A program made the translations under genes and the position numbers. Below the pieces are notes generated by a model that saw nothing but the letters and a program-made list of their open reading frames with translations, did no database searches and was not told the DNA's origin. From Adiantum capillus-veneris (lineage: Eukaryota > Streptophyta > Polypodiopsida > Polypodiales > Pteridaceae): DNA of 64,000 nucleotides. Positions 33,529-43,200 of this stretch are shown piece by piece. How positions within the stretch are numbered: the stretch's first letter is position 1; the number at the start of each line of letters is the position of its first letter. Location: assembly GCA_014529385.2 (NCBI GenBank), contig CM043962.1, positions 128,099,470 through 128,163,469 of the forward strand. Reading direction: 5' to 3'.

Positions 33529-34586
33529 AGTGTGGAAAGAGGTGAGAGAAGACTATAGGCTACTTGTGAGAAAAGTGGGCAGACTGGGGTCCACTCAAAA
33601 AATCATATCTCACCGCTGGTAGCTCCAAAAATCATGAAAAAATTTGAGGTGATTATTCAAAGTGTGGGCTACATTTTCTCTTTTGACCACTGCTCCAAAT
33701 TCGGAGTGGAGATAGGTGCCAAAATTCTCACCAAAAAGCCTGTTTTTATGCCTGCAAAAGTCTTTTAGTGGATCCCTCCTTTGTTGAATTTGTACAATGC
33801 ATCCAAGAGTGAGCCCCTCCTTTTTCATATTATAATACAAAGCATCCAAGTTGCCCTTGACCCATGCATGGAGGAGGATTATTGGTGAATAAAGAAATAT
33901 ATACATGGTGGGACTAGTGTATGGACTATTCATGGACTTTAGCTCAATGAGCACATGGTGTTAGAATAATGAGTAAAAATAATAATAAAAGTATGGAGGA
34001 GTTATGGATATGGAAAGATATTGGAATCATATGATATGGTCCCTCTTTGAATTATTTTAGGTGAAAGAGAAAAAGGTATGCAAGTAAATAATATAATAAA
34101 CGTGACCAATTAGTAGAAATCAATTTTTTGTTTTCACGAGGGTGAGGGTGAAAATGTGGGAGTGATTTGTATAAAGGAAAAATATAAGGTTAGAGTATGT
34201 ATATATTGGCAAAAAATATACTTATGGTGTAAGAGGATGAAAGAAGGTGTACATAGGTTTAATAAAACACACACCTACGTAGAAATATTTAAATAAAATA
34301 CCAAAATAATTATAAAAAATCCATATATTTAGGCCATATATACAATGAAATATTTACACACAAAGAGGCCATAATATACTTTTATTTTTTTATTTTTTTT
34401 ATTTTTTTCGCTCAACTAGCCCAGTGACTAGCTAATTGAGGGTTTTAAGAAGATATGGGAAAAGCCCCCTAACTCACACACGCCTATGTACAGTGAAATG
34501 GTAGGGATAGCCATAGCATTTGGGTGAATTTGGTAGGGTGGAGTAACTTACTATGGCAATTACGGAGAGCCGAAAAACGTCTATCA
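31853..34586 (-). repeat. 5' LTR of the gag-only element, 2734 bp
   Basis: Near-identical to 26616-29315. The 34-bp length difference comes mainly from the (GT)n tract (33446-33525) being longer and the (GA)n tract (about 32876-32900) being shorter. It contains the promoter described next. Confidence 0.9.
32691..32698 (-). promoter_or_regulatory. TATA box of the 5' LTR
   Basis: On the minus strand CCTATAAATAGGCC contains a perfect TATAAATA. It would start transcription about 30 bases further down and divide the LTR into a U3 of about 1.9 kb and an R-U5 of about 0.8 kb. The same box is at 27454-27461 in the other LTR. Confidence 0.6.
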
Positions 34587-35160
34587 ACGGCATGTTGATG
34601 ACGATGTCCAAGACAATATTCATAACAATGGCCATAACAATGATGGCATGCCAATCAATAATGTCCACGACGATATTGAAGAAAATGGCCACAACAATGA
34701 CCATAGTAATGACGGCATGACGATGACGATGTTCGAGATGATAGTCATAACAATGGGCACAACAATGATGGCATGACGATGACGATGTCCAAGACAATAT
34801 TCATAACAATTGCCATTACAATGTTGGCATGACGATTGATAATGTCCGTGACGATATTCATAATAGTGACCATAGTAATGATGACATGAGGATGACGATG
34901 TCGGAGATGATATTCAAGACAATGGCCATAACAATGATGGCATGACGGATAGGACATATGTATGTGTAACAAAATAAGAATGTATGTGTGCACATAAATA
35001 AATGACACAAGATGATGTCCAAGAAGATATTCATAACAATCACCATAGTAATGATGGCATGCTGATGACGATGTTTGAGACGATATTCATAACAATGCGC
35101 ACAACAATGATGGCATGACGATGACGATGTTCGAGATGATATTCATAAGTGATTTCCATG
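34587..35160. repeat. 57-bp minisatellite, right part
   Basis: This continues the array interrupted at 26611. Units starting ATTCATAACAATGGCC or close variants begin near 34618, 34675, 34743 and 34799 and recur to about 35150. GATGGCATGACGATGACGAT is the most conserved part. Confidence 0.8.
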
Positions 35161-35330
35161 AAAATAAGTTTTCAAGTGGCAAGATGACGCATTCAACTCT
35201 ATAGAATGATCATCAAGGCACAAAATCGAGTAAATTACTCCATCAAGAATTTTAGTAATAATTCATTGTAAATTATATGAATTTCTTTATGAGTGATAGA
35301 GCATCAAACTCTCCAATATTGGTCATGTCA

Positions 35331-35565
35331 CTACATGAGCATCATAAATTGAAGTTAAAATATTCAACACAATGTCTAGTAGACCATCATATCAAGCACT
35401 AATACTACATGAGCATCATAAATTGAAGTTAAAATATTCAACACAATGTCTAGTAGACCATCATATCAAGCACTAATGCTCAAATCCTTGGAGCATCATA
35501 AATTGAAGTTAAAATATTCAACACATCGTCTAGCAATTCATGATATGAAGCACCAATATTAAAAT
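35331..35565. repeat. 74-80-bp tandem repeat, about three copies
   Basis: Units starting near 35331, 35405 and about 35485 share GAGCATCATAAATTGAAGTT, AAAATATTCAACAC and GTCTAG. The first two are identical over 74 bases; the third is diverged. Confidence 0.9.
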
Positions 35566-35639
35566 CCATGGGCATTCCATGGGATCAAAGTCTGTTGGTA
35601 TAAAATTCGTCTCTGTTGAATGAATTCAGTAATTAAATA

Positions 35640-35965
35640 TGACACGAAGTCTACTTAAACATAAGCCTCATGTACGTCATAAGAGCTCTAAGAACATAAC
35701 CCGGCCCAACAATTTTGTCCACATGATTTTTAAGGGCCTATTCAGTCAGTCTAATTCTACAATGTCAATCGAAGATATAATGAAAGAAAATCTATGGTTT
35801 ACAAATTCATAAAGTCTAGCTAGAAATATAAGCCTCACATATGACACGAGAGTTTTAAGAATGTAACCCCTACAATTTTCTGTCTACATGATTTTCAAGG
35901 GCCTGTTCAATCAAATCTCAGTCTATAATCTCAATCAAAATATAATGAAAGAAACTATATGATTT
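35640..35965. repeat. about 170-bp direct repeat, two diverged copies
   Basis: Copy 1 (from about 35645) and copy 2 (from about 35812) share AAGTCTA, ATAAGCCTCA, CACATGATTTT, AAGGGCCTRTTCARTCA and ATATAATGAAAGAAA in the same order. Confidence 0.75.
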
Positions 35966-36522
35966 GCAAACTGCAACCTCTTCTCACAAACGTATCGCAG
36001 AGCCTACAGTCAGTATCAAGACCAACTTACTCATGAATAAACCAAATATGACATTCCTCATCACCATTGAAGTCAAAGCCATGGAAGCTAGACGTTACTC
36101 TCGTGAGAGTAGAGACCAACTTACTCAATAAAACATGGGCTAACATCACCTAAACAGACACTGACATCGTGCAAACATGCTCTTTGATTATCCATACACA
36201 CAATGCTACCACCATAGAGCATGCATCACATCACTCAAAGACCACATTGGTCAATGTCCTAGATGCTTATGGGTCTCTAATCTTGTATTGATTCCAATTG
36301 CAATGTACATCTTAGTCTCCATCAAGACCTTAGACATAAACTATCCACAATGATGTCTTCAGCCATCACATCCAGGCTGCAACCTAATGAGTCAAGGACC
36401 TTACATAAAATAGTGTATACTTGAGTGTGTCTGCATGTAAATACTGTAGCACAAATTGAAACTCATAAAATGAAGCAAATTTCTAGGACCCCGTCCATAA
36501 GACACAACTCTACAATCCATAC
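35966..36522. other. internal DNA beside the dynein fragment, no gene recognised
   Basis: AC-rich, non-repetitive DNA. It could include the intron that follows the dynein exon on the minus strand; no matching downstream exon was recognised. Confidence 0.35.
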
Positions 36523-36700
36523 CTTAGCAAGGTCATTCATGGTTTTTGTTTTTCTGGTGCCTGCAGGCCCTTGAGGTGCACCTCCAAGGTTCAAATGAAT
36601 TGCACCCATCAATGTTCTATAACACCTATTTGTCAAGGGAGCGATGACCAATCTGCTCAAGTTTCCCAAGTACTCCTAGCCATATGGATTGCTTTAGGCA
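36523..36700 (-). pseudogene. dynein heavy chain AAA1 (P-loop) exon fragment
   Basis: The minus-strand frame reads PYG, TAG stop, [41 protein letters not shown] and MNDLAK, ending at a consensus donor (AAG|GTATGG, 36523/36522). This is the strongly conserved start of the first AAA module of dynein heavy chains, where the family has PYGYEYLGN, PLTDRCYRTL and the Walker A motif GPAGTGKTET. The invariant Gly before Lys is Arg here and the Glu after it is Lys, so ATP could not bind; the stop replaces a Tyr. Dynein heavy chains exceed 4000 residues and drive flagellar or cytoplasmic motility. Only one exon remains, inside the copia-like element and in its orientation, with the splice donor kept, so the copy came from DNA and not from spliced mRNA. 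Confidence 0.8.
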
Positions 36701-38443
36701 CCGTCTAGAGTACTTTGATGAGCAGACATCTTCAAAACATCCACATGCTTATGAAATGTGGAAAAACACTATCAAGGTAGAAGCTAAGACCTAGGAGAAA
36801 ACTTATGTCTCAAAGGGCGCTATTTTAGCTTATAAGAAAGTGAAAAATTGGGGGCTATAAACACGGGTGCCAAAATATAGGGTATGCAGACATGCTATGG
36901 TGCAGAGACATACGTAAGTTGAGGGGAGAAAATTTTGGGTCGTAGACATGAGGCGCCAATTTGAAAGTTGCGCACTTGTTGAAGGCATGCAGAGGCAGCC
37001 GGGACTGAGGAGAGAATACCAGGGAAAGGTGGCCAAAAGGCTGGCCAATCAATGCGAGGGCGAGGAGGGGCGACTCAGCACCAGCCCAAAGGACCTCCGA
37101 AAAACCAGGCCTCCTCATCAACAGTAGTACATCAACCAAGATCCCCATAACTGTTGAGATTGCAAAAGAGTAAATTTATCGTGCATTACTACGCTTGGCC
37201 CTGCAGCTATATCGATCTCTAAATGTGTCGAAGGTGATTTTGAGTGAAAGTATATCAGTATACAAACCGAACTGACACAGGCGTTAAAGCAAACCTCGCT
37301 GCTATCGACTCTTACCATCGGCCTGCAAGACCTGCATGCTACAGTGTTTAAGAAAGGCCGTTATTATGAGCAGCAAAGGCCGCAAATATAGGTGAACTAG
37401 AAGATTAGGCCGCCGTAAGAGCAAAAATTAAAAGGCACGCAACGCTATTTAAAGGAAAAGGCCAGAGCAAATAGCATGCAGCTGCTCTTGCACACACACC
37501 AACGAAACTGCCTCACCAGCGTGCTGACTGCACGTTTCTCAAAAGCGCCCACCAGTTCACAAACATACAGCGTTCGAGATTGTTGGTCTCTGCAATAATG
37601 AAATTTCAATAACAGTCGGTGGTTTGCAGCCACTCATTACCAACATCATTAACTGTCGACCATACTTGCCAAATCAGTCAAGCTTGTTTGGCCCTGTCAA
37701 ATCATTCAAGCTTGCTAATTCCCTCCGGTGAAGACATCACAATATGCTGTGTCAGCCACATAAGGCAAATGCAAATTATAAATCCATGGTGCATCACCGA
37801 GCTCACTGAGAAACGATGAGAAGAGGAAAGATTTTTCTTAAAATAGAGTCAAAAGAAAAGCAGCCGCTCATTCATGGCGGCCTAGGCTATAATTATTAGT
37901 GCTAGCTCTGAAACATTGTTGCTGATTATTTGTAATCTCCACTTTTTGGCTATTATTAGCACTGCGACGTCCAAAGCGAGCACATCTCCACCCTTGCAAG
38001 CGGTAATAATAGATGCTTCTACACGAAACATAAGCGTGATCTGCTAATAGCATTATATTTCCTAAAAATAGCGTTCTACGTTGCAGCCACTTCACGAACC
38101 AACACAAGCGTGCAATACTATAGCTTGCAAATTTATTTCCTGCTCTACTGCCAGCAATACTAGCCTGCAGACCGCTTCGCAAACCAACATGTGTACACAT
38201 GTGATGATTGAGCTTGCTTACGAAGCCATGGCGGACTGTATTTGCAGCCAACAACGATCACAATCCTCTTCTCTCGTAGAATCTCTAGTTTACAACAACC
38301 ATCACTACATCTTCCCCCTACAACTTTCCTAATCGCAAATTAAAGAAAATCCAATTCCTATACTAACAAGGCTACGTGAACATAGCAAAGTAGGAAAGAA
38401 CTTATCTTCTTTATTCTTGGGATGTTGTTATGTTGTTTCCATA
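36701..38443. other. internal DNA of the copia-like element, right part
   Basis: No coding region recognised. On the minus strand the 5' LTR and primer site are followed by a short leader with ATGGAAACAAC at 38442-38432, which stops after a few codons. The rest shows no gag or pol motif. Confidence 0.4.
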
Positions 38444-38455
38444 GCTCTGATACCA
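38444..38455 (-). other. primer-binding site TGGTATCAGAGC (initiator tRNA-Met)
   Basis: This is the standard plant copia primer site, directly adjoining the LTR end (GTCAACA|TGGTATCAGAGC on the minus strand). Confidence 0.9.
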
Positions 38456-38490
38456 TGTTGACGAGGGAGAAATACCGAGACGAGAGAAGG

Positions 38491-38553
<63 letters not shown>

Positions 38554-38665
38554 GACTCCACAATCTGCAAGCCCCAAAGTGTGTAGAATACTCACACAGA
38601 TGATGTATATATAGAGGGGACCCAAGTGCTATATATGGAGCTTGTGCTATATATAGAGCTCAACA
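38456..38665 (-). repeat. 5' LTR of the copia-like element
   Basis: On the minus strand it starts TGTTGAGCTCTATATATAGC and ends CTCCCTCGTCAACA. It contains a TATATATA box (38603-38616) and (GA)n at 38492-38551, longer than in the left copy. Confidence 0.85.
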
Positions 38666-38670
38666 ATTTC

Positions 38671-38899
38671 TCCCCATGTGACCTCATTAGCAAATGGCTA
38701 TGAGCAAAATAATTGATAGCAATGCCTCTTGTGACCATGCTTTAACCACACTCAATACCTCTCTATGGGTGTGTCTACACGCTGGGCTAGCACCCCTGTC
38801 GGCTCAACCCCCATCCCACCCAAGCACTATATGCTACCTGCGAGATAAGCAGAGCGTTTGCACGTTGGCCACTTGGAACATGTTGACCGGCTACAATTT

Positions 38900-38940
<41 letters not shown>

Positions 38941-40599
38941 CGCCATGCAAGCTGCAGCTCATTAGACAGAGAGAGGAGAGAAGGCATTGATTAGCTTTCA
39001 ATTGGGGTGGCCACTACGCCGCCGATTGACGATGCCAAAGAGAACCAACTCTGTCATTTTGTAGAGTGGATCTTTGCCCATCCTCATTCAACAATGCCCA
39101 AAATTAAGCCACACAAATGTAGCCCACCACACCTACCAAGCTGGGGTCAACCCCAACCCATGCGAATCCGCCCTATGTTTCTGGGGCCTTAGTAGAGCAT
39201 GGAACTTTTCGAAGCATGTGAGTTGCATGTTGCTCAGTGCCACATGGTAAGTTAATGAGAGGGTCAAACCTATTTTCTTGAGGCTAGTCTTCTCTATATG
39301 TCTATGTGGGCCACTATGAAAGATAGTTGATAATTTCACATTTGTTTTCCTATTTCTATAAGGAGCACATTGAGTAGTGGGTCACACACTCTTTCTCTCA
39401 TCCTCTTATGTAGGCGGTTATGACTAGATTTTAGACATATGACTTGTTTTCTGGCACTTTTACTTTTTTCCTTGAATTTTAGGTTAAAGAATTTAGTTTT
39501 CTAATGCTCAAAATTATCATTATTGAATATTCAAGCTTGAACACATTCGTTAGTTGAGACACATGTTACCCAAACACTTGGTCAAAGTCACTGATGAAGC
39601 AAGGCATAATTATTAAATATAATCCCTCGGTCTCAATCCATGGTCAAACTTAGGGTTGAAAATTGTGACCCTCCCTTTAAGATTTACCATGCACATGCAT
39701 GACAATAAGTTTGTAGCTCTTGTAAGTGATGGGAAAGTTGCATAAAAAGCCTTTCCTCAAGGGAGCGTCTGTGAAGCAGTGGATCATGTGATACATAGTT
39801 ATTAGTTACTTTTTGAAAGAGGTGGCTCTTACATGGTACCAATGCACCAACTATGCAAGTCTTTTTGTAACTATGCCAAAATGTTCAATCGCACTACTCA
39901 AATGGGCTTGATTTTTTGGATGGTTTTGAGTTTCTGAGCCCTACTACCTTTTACTTCCGTGCATTAGGCCCCTTTCTCATATTGAACTAGAGTTATAAGG
40001 GGGAATTCCAAGTTCAAATTGAGAGGCTTGGAGAGACTTTTAGACCTCTTTTGTTCTTGTTTTGGCATAGTTGCACTAATTATGTATTACTTGATAAATG
40101 TTGCATGCATGACCACATCCTAATAAAATAACCATGTGCACAAGGAAGGGTGCTTTAGTTGGAAGCTATTTAAAAGTCAACTCTTTAAGAAAGAAAAATG
40201 TAGAACTCACAAAAGTGAGTGATGTTATATTAAACATATCAAAAAATTACAAGACTATAAATGCTCACAATTTGAGTGGGGGCATCCGCAGAACCATAGA
40301 GATGCATGAGAGGGTTCAAAGTATAACCAAAAAAGATGCAGGCTAGCTCTAACTTATTAGAACAGTGTTAATGGCCCAATACCATTCGTTTAGGTCCTTT
40401 CTTTTACCAATTGAAACAATCAGTTCTTTGGTTTCTTGCACGATCTCTGAGAAGCTAGCATAGAGAGGCAATTCTCAAAGACCTGACAACTCCTAGCCTT
40501 CTATACTTGCTTAAAGTAGCAAAATCTAATAATTTGCGTGCAAATCAGAAACACTTGGCTTTTCATCTCCATCCCTCCAAGGATCAGGTTGTTCTTCAC
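38671..40599. other. intergenic, (GA)n at 38901-38938, no recognisable gene
   Basis: Apart from the (GA)n block nothing stands out. A GTAACTATGCCAAAAT motif near 39872 matches the recurrent TTGGCATAGTTAC element seen inside the MITE at 22988. A 70-codon frame at 40134-40346 is lysine-rich and unrecognised. Confidence 0.4.
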
Positions 40600-40790
40600 A
40601 ATAACCCTATCTTTCATGTCTTTTGTACCCATTTGCACGTCTTCCCTACCAACCTACATATATAGTCGAGCGGCGAGCACTCCTTGAAGAGGTGTGTGAG
40701 GTCCTCACTAGCCACTTTGTAGCCGGACACCTACCAAATACAATCCCTCTGGTCAAAAGTCAATTCTTTAATCCACAAGCACGTAATGAT
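40600..40790 (-). pseudogene. LINE zinc-knuckle (zf-RVT) remnant, copy 1
   Basis: The minus strand reads VASEDLTHLFKECSPLD and LVGKTCKWVQKT, then a stop in the position of a Trp. It fits the C-terminal zf-RVT segment of plant non-LTR reverse transcriptases (E-x-x-x-HLF-x-x-C-P, then K-x-x-x-W). It is a partner of the better copy at 41336, from which it has diverged strongly. Confidence 0.4.
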
Positions 40791-41335
40791 TTTTTTTTCC
40801 TTGTGGATGACTACCATGTGCCTCAAAATAGTAAGAAAAATACAACTCTATTGAAAAAACATAAGACTTAACAATCGTGTGCATATTTGGAGTATAAGAC
40901 ACAAGCATAAGGTGAGATAAAGTGACAACTTGCATCTTCTTTTTTTTCGTTTTTCTTTTCTGCCATACTCACAATTGTGAGTTGAGAGAATTTATGTTAA
41001 CTTGAATAGAATACAATTTCCCTCAAGCGCTACATGTGCCTTGAGGGGGCTAGGGTTCCAAGAGAGGCTTGGGCACAAACAAAGAGGTAACCAAACCAGA
41101 GGTAATAGACCTACCCTCTTGAGTGCTCTAAGCAGCTTAATGCATGAATCCACTCTTCATCCTTGTCAGTTGACCCTCTTCTTGGTCCAACACCATGGAT
41201 GAGCTTAGTGCTCAGACGCACAATATCATCAAAATGAGCTACAATCAGTTTAGCCTCAAATACTCAAAGGTTCCTAGAATTCTAGACCTAGTTCAAGTAG
41301 CAAAATGTAATAATTTGAGTGCACACCAAAACGGC
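40791..41335. other. DNA between the two LINE remnants
   Basis: No recognisable gene. Its right end (AGTAGCAAAATGTAATAATTTG near 41297) repeats the sequence left of the first remnant (AGTAGCAAAATCTAATAATTTG near 40516), so both fragments descend from the same element with a similar flank. Confidence 0.45.
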
Positions 41336-41650
41336 CTAGCTTTGGAATCCACACCCTCCCAAGATTAGATCATCAGTAAAGACGATGATCTTCCAAGTCC
41401 TCCATACCCATTTACAAACCTTAGCGGCCATCCCCCATGAAGTAGGGCACTTGCTAAATAGATGAAGAGGGGCTTCAAAGGCTAACCTACAACCAAATAA
41501 CAACTTACATCTTCTATTGCAATAGCCATTAGAAATTTGATAAACACACTTTGAGTTGTGTCCCATCTCAACTCCAGTCTCTACCGTTGCAATTTCATGA
41601 TTAGCAGAGGTAAGAAATGTCACATTTGTAAGTGGCACCCAATGTAACAC
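41336..41650 (-). pseudogene. LINE zinc-knuckle (zf-RVT) remnant, copy 2
   Basis: A minus-strand frame of 104 codons reads NGYCNRRCKLLFGC, FEAPLHLFSKCPTSWGMAAK and VWRTWKIIVF. The Cys pair, then E-A-P-x-HLF-x-x-C-P and a Trp-rich end, fit the zinc-binding-in-reverse-transcriptase segment at the C-terminus of plant LINE ORF2. No reverse transcriptase core lies upstream, so this is a 3' fragment. The copy at 40600 shares its flank and the HLF-x-x-C core. Confidence 0.45.
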
Positions 41651-43200
41651 CCACCATGATTTAATAATTATCTTTTGCGGTTCATTTAGTTTAGTTGCTA
41701 AATATCACACACATTCAAGCAAAAGATTACTTACAATTAACAAATGTGTGTATATTTGAAGCAACCCAAGCCTAACATGAGCTAAAAGTTTTTTTTTTTA
41801 AAATGGTTGTGAGGGTTGCGACTCGCGAGGGCTCTTAGCCTGTGTGGTTCTTGCTTTGCCTACAAGCGCTACGGGACAGGGAGTCTTGAAGGTAGGGGAT
41901 GCGTTAGGGAGCGGGTACGTGCGGGTTAAGGCACAATGGGCAAAGGGATGCAGAGTGCCCGTTGGGCAGGGATTTTATTGACATAATCACGATTGTGTGA
42001 TTACATTAATAACTCTAATAATTACACAAGAAAATCATGTGATCACGTTAATTATTAACGTGACTTTGATTATGATTTGCAAAAACCCATAGAACCGGTT
42101 AGCCCATCGGACTTTTCATTTTTCCCTGCAGATCCCGCCGGGCTCTTTTATTTTCCTGGCAGGCCCACCGGGAAAATAAAAAAGCCTGGCGGGAGTAATT
42201 GTAAACAGTGTGCTTACTGCGGTCCTTTACCTAGGCAAATCTTTGGGGAGTGTATCCGAGTGCCGGGTATGGTCATCTCCTTGTGAATTGACCTAAGGTT
42301 ATAGAGTCATGGGTCTTTTTTTTTGGGCCGAACGTGATTCTTAATTCGGTAACCACTTCTAAAAAAATATAATTCCTTTACCGAACATAAAGGTACGAAA
42401 CCAAAAAATTTGAAAATTTGGAGAGTCATGCTCATTGCAACAAAGCCATTGGTCCAAATGAGGGCTGTAATTAGTTTTAGAAGATGAGCATATATAAATG
42501 ACGAGTCGATAGTCAATGGTTGGACGTCCTGCACTAGTGTACTGGGCATATAAAGATCCTTGAAGTCTTGCATTTTCACCATATTCATAGATTTGAGTTG
42601 ATATACATTGTCACTGCAACATATAAGTGCTATAATCCTTAATTGGGTGAAAATAGCTTTTATATATTGGATTGGTTGCATAAGGGGGCTACAATCCTTC
42701 ACTGGGTACAAGTAGTCCTCAATTGTGTGATTGTATTGAAGATTTATTTGCATTAGTTCATGCATTGGTTTATGCAGAGAGTGCATTATGTATTATGGAA
42801 GATTATAAGTGCATGAAATGGCCAATCATATATTTTATTCCTTTCGTGTGTTTTTTGCAAACAAGTGACATCGTTCAGTGTAGAAGTTGATTAATCTTTG
42901 TAGCATCTGAAATTAGATGTGTATTATTGTTTGCAAATCAAAGTGGACATATAAATAATCATCATAATAATAATTGCATTGAAGAATTCATAGCATTGTT
43001 GTAGTTATAATGCCATGCATAGAGTGCATTGCAATGTGTATGTTTGCTCACAACATAGGTGATCGATATGTGGATTGACTACCATGCATTGAAAATCTTA
43101 TATTGTGCGTGAATGGTTTTTTAATATATATTAAAAATGAGAAAAATGTTTCAAAAACTGAACATCTAGTTCTTTTGTCTTCAGTTTTAATTTAAAAGCA
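41651..43200. other. intergenic, with two small inverted repeats
   Basis: No recognisable gene. A 21-bp near-perfect palindrome TCACGTTAATTATTAACGTGA lies at 42043-42063. A GC-rich hairpin, CTTTTATTTTCC with GGGAAAATAAAAAAG, lies at about 42135-42185. This may be part of the hAT element that follows, but no end was defined. Confidence 0.4.

Larger units (their letters stand above)
26616..34586 (-). mobile_element. gag-only LTR retrotransposon (TR-GAG type), 8.0 kb, young
   Basis: Two nearly identical LTRs (26616-29315 and 31853-34586) with TG...CA ends on the plus strand flank a 2.54-kb internal region. The coding strand is minus: primer site at 31832-31848 next to the right LTR, gag frame 31551-29788, purine tract 29330-29316 next to the left LTR. 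The target duplication ACGG lies at 26612-26615 and 34587-34590. Removing the element restores TAATGACGGCATG, which occurs intact at 34711-34723 in a neighbouring minisatellite unit. No protease, RT or integrase is encoded, so movement must depend on enzymes from another element. About 15 substitutions over about 2.6 kb of LTR indicate a recent insertion. Confidence 0.9.
25566..38670 (-). mobile_element. copia-like non-coding LTR element, minus strand, hosting a nested insertion
   Basis: Two similar LTRs of about 200 bp lie at 25571-25763 and 38456-38665. On the minus strand the right LTR is followed at once by TGGTATCAGAGC (initiator-Met tRNA primer site, 38444-38455), and the left LTR is preceded by GAGTGGGGG, a typical copia purine tract. 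The flanks are ATTTA (25566-25570) and ATTTC (38666-38670), a 4 of 5 match expected of an old target duplication. One element with its 5' LTR on the right therefore fits better than two unrelated solo LTRs. Without the nested 8-kb element it would be about 5.1 kb. No gag, integrase or RT was recognised inside; it holds minisatellites and a dynein exon fragment, so it would be non-autonomous. What is uncertain is whether all internal DNA belongs to it. Confidence 0.5.
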
